A stretch of DNA of 64,000 nt from JAGOGN01 sp036652735 (lineage in GTDB: Bacteria; Bacillota; Clostridia; Lachnospirales; Lachnospiraceae). Each line of letters begins with the position of its first letter. The stretch's first letter is position 1. Position numbers and translations under genes: made by a program. The notes beneath the pieces were generated by a model. The model was not told where the DNA came from. It saw nothing but the letters and a program-made list of their open reading frames with translations, and did not search any database. Below are positions 59,290 through 64,000 of this stretch, piece by piece. Location: assembly GCA_036652735.1 (NCBI GenBank), contig JAVVVI010000004.1:20067-84066 (forward strand). Reading direction: 5' to 3'.

Positions 59290-61647
59290 ATGACATTAGC
59301 CGAGTTAGAAATAGGAAAAGATGCAGTGATTCAATGGGTAAACTGCAGTGAAATTTCGTTACGAAAGCATATTCTTGACATGGGGCTGACGCCCGGAACA
59401 GAAGTTACCCTGGTTAAGATGGCACCAATGGGGGATCCAATTCAGATAAGAGTGAGGGGATATGAACTTACACTTCGAAAAGATGATGCGGCCTATATTG
59501 GGATAGTAGATATACACAATGCCCATGAAAAGAAATTAGCAAAAGAGCGGGTGCTTCCCACCGCGCATCCAGGAGTTGGAGAGAAAATCTATCCTGTAAA
59601 AAAGAGTGGAGAACATCTTCCGGATGGAGAACTGCTTACATTTGCACTGGCTGGCAATCAAAATAGTGGAAAGACAACCCTTTTTAATCGTCTTACTGGT
59701 ATGAATCAGCATGTGGGAAATTTTCCGGGTGTGACAGTAGATCGAAAAGATGGCAGTATTCGCAATGAGGCAAATACAAATGTTACGGATTTACCTGGTA
59801 TTTATTCACTTTCGCCATATTCCAGTGAGGAAATTGTTACCAGAGAATTTTTATTAAAGGAACGGCCGAAGGGAATTATTAACATTATAGACGCAACGAA
59901 TATTGAACGAAATCTATATTTAACCATGCAGTTGATCGAATTGGATATTCCTATGATTCTTGCATTAAATATGATGGACGAGGTTCGGGAAAATGGTGGA
60001 ACCATTATGATTAATCGTCTGGAAGAAATTTTAGGAATTCCGGTTGTGCCAATTTCAGCAGCAAAAAATGAAGGGATTAATGAGTTAATTGAACATGCAC
60101 TTAAGGTTGCAGAATACAGAGAGCATCCTGGAAGAATGGATTTTTGTGAAGAAGATGGAAAAGATGAGGGTGCTGTCCATCGCTGTATTCACGCCATTAC
60201 ACATTTAATCGAAGACCATGCAAAGAGGGCAAAGATTCCGGTGCGATTTGCAGCGACAAAGCTTGTAGAAGAGGATGAACTCATAGAAAAACAGCTTCAA
60301 CTGGATGCCAATGAAAAGGAAATTCTCGATCATATTATCCTGCAAATGGAAGAAGAGAGCGGAAAGGATCGTCAGGCGGCACTTGCCGATATGCGCTTTA
60401 ATTTTATTGAAAAGATTTGTGAGGAAACGGTGGTAAAACCCAGGGAGAGCAGGGAGCATTTAAGAAGCCGTGCAATTGACAAGGTGCTTACCGGAAAATA
60501 TACGGCAATTCCTGCATTTATAGGTATTATGGGAATTATTTTCTGGCTTACGTTTGGTGTATTTGGCAGCTTTTTGTCAAATCTAATGGAACTTGGAATC
60601 GGAGCACTCACCCAGATCTGTGATAGAGGACTAACCATGTATGGAATTAATCCCATTATTCATTCCTTAGTGATTGATGGAATCTTTATGGGAGTGGGCA
60701 GTGTGTTAAGCTTCTTACCAATTATTGTAGTGCTGTTTTTTTTCTTATCCATATTGGAAGATAGCGGATATATGGCTCGAATTGCATTTATTATGGACAA
60801 GCTGCTGCGCAAGATTGGTTTATCCGGAAGAAGTTTTGTTCCAATGCTCATAGGATTTGGATGTTCGGTACCTGCCATTATGGCAACGAGGACGTTACCC
60901 TCAGACCGTGATCGAAAAATGACGATTTTGTTAACACCATTTATGAGTTGTTCCGCAAAATTACCGATTTATGCATTGTTTACAGCAGCATTTTTTCCAA
61001 ACAATGGTGTGCTGGTGATGATTAGTTTATATCTTATTGGGATTGTTGTTGCAATCGTAGTTGCACTTATTTTAAAAACAACAAAATTCAAGGGGGAGCC
61101 CGTTCCATTTGTAATGGAATTACCAAGCTATCGTTTGCCAAGCGCAAAGAGTGTTGTAAAATTAATTGGTGAAAAAGCCAAAGATTTTATTACAAAGGCA
61201 TTTACCATTATTTTCATTGCATCTATTATTATTTGGTTTTTACAAAGCTTTGATACCCGGTTAAATCCGGTGGCAAATTCTGCCGATAGCTTATTGGCGT
61301 TATTGGGGAATTTAATAGCTCCGTTGTTTGTACCACTTGGATTTGGTGACTGGAGAATTTCAACGGCACTGATTACCGGATTTACGGCAAAAGAAAGTGT
61401 AGTTAGTACATTTGCAGTATTATTAGGTGGGTCGACAAAAGCAATTGGGACAATATTCCAGCCATTTACGGCTTTTGTATTTCTTGTTTTTTCATTGCTA
61501 TACACACCATGTGTGGCAGCAATTGCAGCGGTAAAAAGAGAACTTGGTGGAAAATGGGCCGTAATTGTAGTGATTTTGCAGTGTGGAATTGCCTGGCTGG
61601 CAGCATTTTTCATTCATACAATTGGACTTTTAATTGGAATTATCTAA
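59290..61647 (+). CDS. feoB: Ferrous iron transport protein, FeoA-FeoB fusion
   Basis: A 785-residue fusion. Residues 1-75 are a FeoA SH3-like domain (KHILDMGLTPGTEVTLVKMA). After a linker, the FeoB G domain starts with GNQNSGKTTLFN at 122-133, then VTDLPGIYSL and NMMD motifs. The C-terminal membrane part has two Gate regions (for example GFGCSVPAIMATR and YTPCVAAIAAVKRELG). It imports Fe2+ into the cell. GNQNSGKT differs from the common GNPNSGKT by one residue. A putative iron-responsive operator sits in its promoter, and a Cys-rich small protein follows. Confidence 0.95.
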   Translation: MTLAELEIGKDAVIQWVNCSEISLRKHILDMGLTPGTEVTLVKMAPMGDPIQIRVRGYELTLRKDDAAYIGIVDIHNAHEKKLAKERVLPTAHPGVGEKIYPVKKSGEHLPDGELLTFALAGNQNSGKTTLFNRLTGMNQHVGNFPGVTVDRKDGSIRNEANTNVTDLPGIYSLSPYSSEEIVTREFLLKERPKGIINIIDATNIERNLYLTMQLIELDIPMILALNMMDEVRENGGTIMINRLEEILGIPVVPISAAKNEGINELIEHALKVAEYREHPGRMDFCEEDGKDEGAVHRCIHAITHLIEDHAKRAKIPVRFAATKLVEEDELIEKQLQLDANEKEILDHIILQMEEESGKDRQAALADMRFNFIEKICEETVVKPRESREHLRSRAIDKVLTGKYTAIPAFIGIMGIIFWLTFGVFGSFLSNLMELGIGALTQICDRGLTMYGINPIIHSLVIDGIFMGVGSVLSFLPIIVVLFFFLSILEDSGYMARIAFIMDKLLRKIGLSGRSFVPMLIGFGCSVPAIMATRTLPSDRDRKMTILLTPFMSCSAKLPIYALFTAAFFPNNGVLVMISLYLIGIVVAIVVALILKTTKFKGEPVPFVMELPSYRLPSAKSVVKLIGEKAKDFITKAFTIIFIASIIIWFLQSFDTRLNPVANSADSLLALLGNLIAPLFVPLGFGDWRISTALITGFTAKESVVSTFAVLLGGSTKAIGTIFQPFTAFVFLVFSLLYTPCVAAIAAVKRELGGKWAVIVVILQCGIAWLAAFFIHTIGLLIGII

Positions 61648-61661
61648 AATAGGAGGGCGAA

Positions 61662-61802
61662 ATGAATTTTTTAAGTATTGTAATTATAATGATAATAGCA
61701 ATTTGCTGCTTCTTTGCAATTCGCTATCTTATTAAAAATAAAAACAATGGCTGTTGTGGAGATTGCAGCCATTGTAGTCACAGTTGTAATTTAAAAAAAT
61801 AA
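61662..61802 (+). CDS. FeoB-associated Cys-rich small membrane protein
   Basis: A 46-residue protein. One membrane helix (about residues 4-24) is followed by a short tail with six cysteines counting two in the helix (GCCGDCSHCSHSC). Small proteins of this form often follow feoB in Firmicutes and are annotated as FeoB-associated Cys-rich proteins; a role as FeoC-like partner or metal or redox sensor is assumed. It starts 14 bases after feoB behind AGGAGGGCG. A 9-bp inverted repeat (61745-61753 with 61766-61774) lies within its coding sequence. Confidence 0.8.
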   Translation: MNFLSIVIIMIIAICCFFAIRYLIKNKNNGCCGDCSHCSHSCNLKK

Positions 61803-61830
61803 ACACTTAGTTGTAAACAGTGGACATCCA

Positions 61831-63321
61831 TTATTTTTTCAGAACAAGCATAGTTTCCAAGGTTTCATCATGCAAATCTGTAAATTTGGAGTCCATTGTT
61901 TTTAGCATCTTCAGATAATCTATAATTTCCTGACTGACACATTCTCCGGGTGCCAGAATTGGAATTCCGGGTGGATAAACCATAATTGCTTCTGCAATGG
62001 TACGTCCCACACAAGAATCAATTGGTACAAATTCTTTTTCCCCATAGTAGGCAGCTCTTGGATTTGTAATTAAGGTAGGATTTTTTAATGGAATTGGATA
62101 GGTTTCAATTTTCTCCTTTTTTCCAAAAAATCGTTTGCTTAAATCAGTGAGTGCAGTGACTAGCCCATTCAGGCTGCTTTGATCATCCCCTAAGCTGACA
62201 ATAGCCAGTATATTATAGACATCAGCTAATTCCAGCTGAATGCCATAATCGGAAAAGAGAAGATCATAGACTTCAAATCCGGTAATGCCCAATCCGGTAA
62301 CATTAATGGTGAGTTTTGTTTCATCAAAATCATAGATTCCCGGTTCACCAATATGATTCTTGCTAAGACAGAAAAGACCGGGGATGTTGTCAATGGTAAT
62401 TCTGGCAGATCGAACCAAAGGAAGGATCTGGTCAAATAGCTCTTTCCCCCGGGTTGCAAGGTTATGTCTTGCAGCATCCAAACTTGCCATTAAAATATAG
62501 GAAGGGCTTGTAGTATGGAACATTCCAAGCAGCTCATTGACACGATCTTTACTTATGTAGTTTGAATTTAATAAAAGAGCAGAGGCCTGTGTCATGGCGC
62601 CACCGGTTTTATGAACACTTGTAGCAGCCATATCTGCACCAAGCTGCATGCCGGAAAAAGGAAGCTCGTCATGGAAGGTAAAATGAGAGCCATGTGCTTC
62701 ATCACATAAAACCGCAATTCCTTTACTGTGGGCATAGGCAATGATTTCTTTTAACTGAGAACAAACACCATAATAGGTTGGATTTATAATAAAGACAGCT
62801 TTTGCATCGGGATTTTCATCCATTGATTTTCGAACCGTATCCAAGGTAACACCGGTAACAAAACCAAATTGTTCGGAAACCTCTGCTTCCATATACACCG
62901 GATTTAAGCCCCCAAGAATTAATGCATTCATGGCACTTTTATGAATGTTACGTGGAAGTAGTATTTTATCCCCCGGGTTGCAAGCACTTAGAATCATAAC
63001 GTGGATTCCAAGGGTAGTGCCATTTACTGTAAAAAAAGCATGCTCAGCGCCATAGGCTTGTGCCATTAATTCTTCAGAAGCCAAAATAACTCCATTGGCA
63101 TGATTGAGATTATCCATTTCAGCCAAAGAGTTAATATCTTTGGATATTGTTTTTTCCCCTAATAAATCAACTAATTCGGGATTTCCTTTTCCTCTTTTAT
63201 GGCCCGGAACATCAAAAGGAATGATGTCCTTTTTGCAAAAGCGATCCAGTGCAGTGCAAAGCGGCATGTCGTCCTGTGTATAAAGTGCATTACTAAAGTG
63301 GTCACGTACAGATTCTTTCAT
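61831..63321 (-). CDS. speA: Orn/Lys/Arg decarboxylase family protein, probable arginine decarboxylase
   Basis: A 496-residue PLP decarboxylase of the Bacillus SpeA/YaaO/Cad type, without the N-terminal receiver-like wing domain. The PLP lysine is in SVHKTGGAMTQ, with FDVPGHKRGKG at the N-terminus and CDEAHGSHF in the core. The substrate (arginine, lysine or ornithine) cannot be read directly. Arginine would give agmatine, the substrate of the aguA operon in this window. The start has GGAGGAT at 7 bases. It is divergent from the cotJ operon. Confidence 0.85.
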   Translation of the reverse strand: MKESVRDHFSNALYTQDDMPLCTALDRFCKKDIIPFDVPGHKRGKGNPELVDLLGEKTISKDINSLAEMDNLNHANGVILASEELMAQAYGAEHAFFTVNGTTLGIHVMILSACNPGDKILLPRNIHKSAMNALILGGLNPVYMEAEVSEQFGFVTGVTLDTVRKSMDENPDAKAVFIINPTYYGVCSQLKEIIAYAHSKGIAVLCDEAHGSHFTFHDELPFSGMQLGADMAATSVHKTGGAMTQASALLLNSNYISKDRVNELLGMFHTTSPSYILMASLDAARHNLATRGKELFDQILPLVRSARITIDNIPGLFCLSKNHIGEPGIYDFDETKLTINVTGLGITGFEVYDLLFSDYGIQLELADVYNILAIVSLGDDQSSLNGLVTALTDLSKRFFGKKEKIETYPIPLKNPTLITNPRAAYYGEKEFVPIDSCVGRTIAEAIMVYPPGIPILAPGECVSQEIIDYLKMLKTMDSKFTDLHDETLETMLVLKK

Positions 63322-63485
63322 GTAAATATCCTCCCTTTTTTTTCATTCTATGACAGCCGCATAGAAATGTCAATGAATGGAGTAACAAAAGAAACATTGA
63401 AGATTTTAGGAAAGCTTTGAAAAATGATAGCACTTCGAATAATTATACATATTCTATAGAGTAGAGTAAAAAGAAAGGAATAATT

Positions 63486-63704
63486 ATGTATAATTGTAAT
63501 GCAGATGTGTCTGACACCAAGTCGTATCAGGATAAAATTGAAACGGCAAATGAAACACCCATTGGCATGGCCTATGTTCCATGGCAGCATTTTAACAATG
63601 TGTATGAACCGGATAAGGCACTGGTTTTTGGCACTATTTTTCCGGAATTGAACAAACCATTCTGTGGAAAGAAAGGCAGGGGGATGTATGAATCACAATT
63701 TTGA
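63486..63704 (+). CDS. cotJA: Spore coat protein CotJA
   Basis: A 72-residue protein of the CotJA family, a component placed in the inner spore coat. Typical features are PIGMAYVPWQHFNNVYEPDKAL and FPELNKPFCGKK. It is the first gene of a cotJABC operon and overlaps cotJB by 17 bases. In Bacillus this operon is made in the mother cell under sigma-E; no convincing sporulation promoter was fixed here by eye. It shows that the organism has sporulation genes. Confidence 0.9.
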   Translation: MYNCNADVSDTKSYQDKIETANETPIGMAYVPWQHFNNVYEPDKALVFGTIFPELNKPFCGKKGRGMYESQF

Positions 63705-63948
63705 TCAATGCAAATTAATACATTGGATTACAATGACAGGATTCTGTATTCTGGATATTACCTTGTATCTGGATACCCATCCGGAAGATGAAGAAGCTTT
63801 GGAATATTTTAATTATTATAATACTATGCGGAACCAGGCAATGAAAGACTATAATGATAATTTTGGCCCATTAGTTCTTGAGAATTTTCAGCCGGAAAAC
63901 AAATGGTGCTGGGCATTACAGCCATGGCCTTGGGAAGGGGGAAAATAA
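63688..63948 (+). CDS. cotJB: Spore coat protein CotJB
   Basis: An 86-residue protein of the CotJB family (LDITLYLDTHPEDEEALEYF; the C-terminal tract WCWALQPWPWEGGK). The start at 63688 has a G-rich site (CAGGGGG) and gives the normal N-terminus; a GTG at 63664 is further upstream. It follows cotJA with overlap and precedes cotJC by 2 bases. Confidence 0.92.
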   Translation: MNHNFDQCKLIHWITMTGFCILDITLYLDTHPEDEEALEYFNYYNTMRNQAMKDYNDNFGPLVLENFQPENKWCWALQPWPWEGGK

Positions 63949-63950
63949 GT

Positions 63951-64000
63951 ATGTGGAATTATGAAAAAAGATTGGAATATCCAATTAAAATCAGCCAGCC
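63951..64000 (+). CDS. cotJC: CotJC, manganese-catalase-like spore coat protein (3' part outside window)
   Basis: Only the first 16 codons are present: MWNYEKRLEYPIKISQ, the usual CotJC N-terminus. CotJC proteins are ferritin-like di-manganese catalases of the spore coat. The frame is open to the window edge. Confidence 0.88.
   Translation, partial: MWNYEKRLEYPIKISQ

Noticed and set aside
61128..61613. A 161-codon open frame on the - strand within feoB.
   Set aside because: It lies wholly opposite the FeoB membrane region and shows only the reversed codon pattern of that gene.
63421..63485. A sigma-E-type promoter before cotJA.
   Set aside because: CATATTCT at 63448-63455 is a partial -10 match, but no convincing -35 lies at the right distance, so it was not called.

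Overview
The window looks like chromosomal DNA of a spore-forming, low-GC Gram-positive anaerobe of the Clostridia, most like the Lachnospiraceae. The evidence is AT-rich codon use, strong AGGAGG-type ribosome binding sites, several TTG starts, lipoprotein-anchored binding proteins, a CIRCE-controlled groESL operon, a cotJABC spore-coat operon at the right end, and a four-gene cluster of Lachnospiraceae-type unknown proteins. I do not name a species. No rRNA, tRNA, CRISPR array, prophage or insertion sequence was recognised. Nearly all genes are on the + strand.

Layout. 1-5.9 kb: the 3' part of a ParC/GyrA-like topoisomerase gene, a GntR regulator, an orphan GHKL histidine kinase (- strand), and an HTH regulator with an ABC-2 exporter pair. 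6-19.2 kb: a complete oligopeptide importer (oppABCDF), a broken beta-lactamase-family gene that carries a 100-N assembly gap, then tldD, tldE, a transglutaminase-like protein and an M17 leucyl aminopeptidase. This reads as a peptide import and breakdown region. 19.2-25.2 kb: cutC, the folate genes folC-HD-folP-folBK, a PsiE-like membrane protein and a MATE transporter. 25.2-28.2 kb: a TPP riboswitch followed by a thiamin-precursor ABC transporter. 28.2-34.6 kb: CPBP protease, HAD phosphatase, groES-groEL, degV, purA and a small membrane protein. 34.7-37.2 kb: an MBOAT acyltransferase and SGNH hydrolase pair, probably for cell-surface O-acylation. 37.2-42.2 kb: an agmatine catabolic operon (agmatine deiminase, antiporter, putrescine carbamoyltransferase, carbamate kinase). 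42.3-48.5 kb: RpiR regulator, hybrid histidine kinase, threonine aldolase-like enzyme, asparaginase and a convergent CobD/HisC-like aminotransferase.

48.6-55.4 kb holds the best candidate for an undescribed system. It is a four-gene operon with its own near-consensus promoter: a 1177-residue mostly helical protein with beta domains, an actin/Hsp70-like ATPase, a TPR protein, and a coiled-coil protein with two membrane segments. None has a function I know. 55.4-61.8 kb: pantothenate and CoA genes (a PanG-like reductase, panB, panC, coaBC), then an iron-uptake unit (feoAB fusion and a 46-residue Cys-rich protein) whose promoter spacer is filled by a perfect 16-bp palindrome. 61.8-64 kb: an Orn/Lys/Arg decarboxylase on the - strand and the start of cotJABC.

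The arginine-decarboxylase-type enzyme at 61.8-63.3 kb could feed the agmatine operon at 37.6-42.2 kb: arginine to agmatine to carbamoylputrescine to putrescine plus ATP. The gap at 12286-12385 is probably not real missing sequence, because the same 55 bases end the left flank and begin the right flank.
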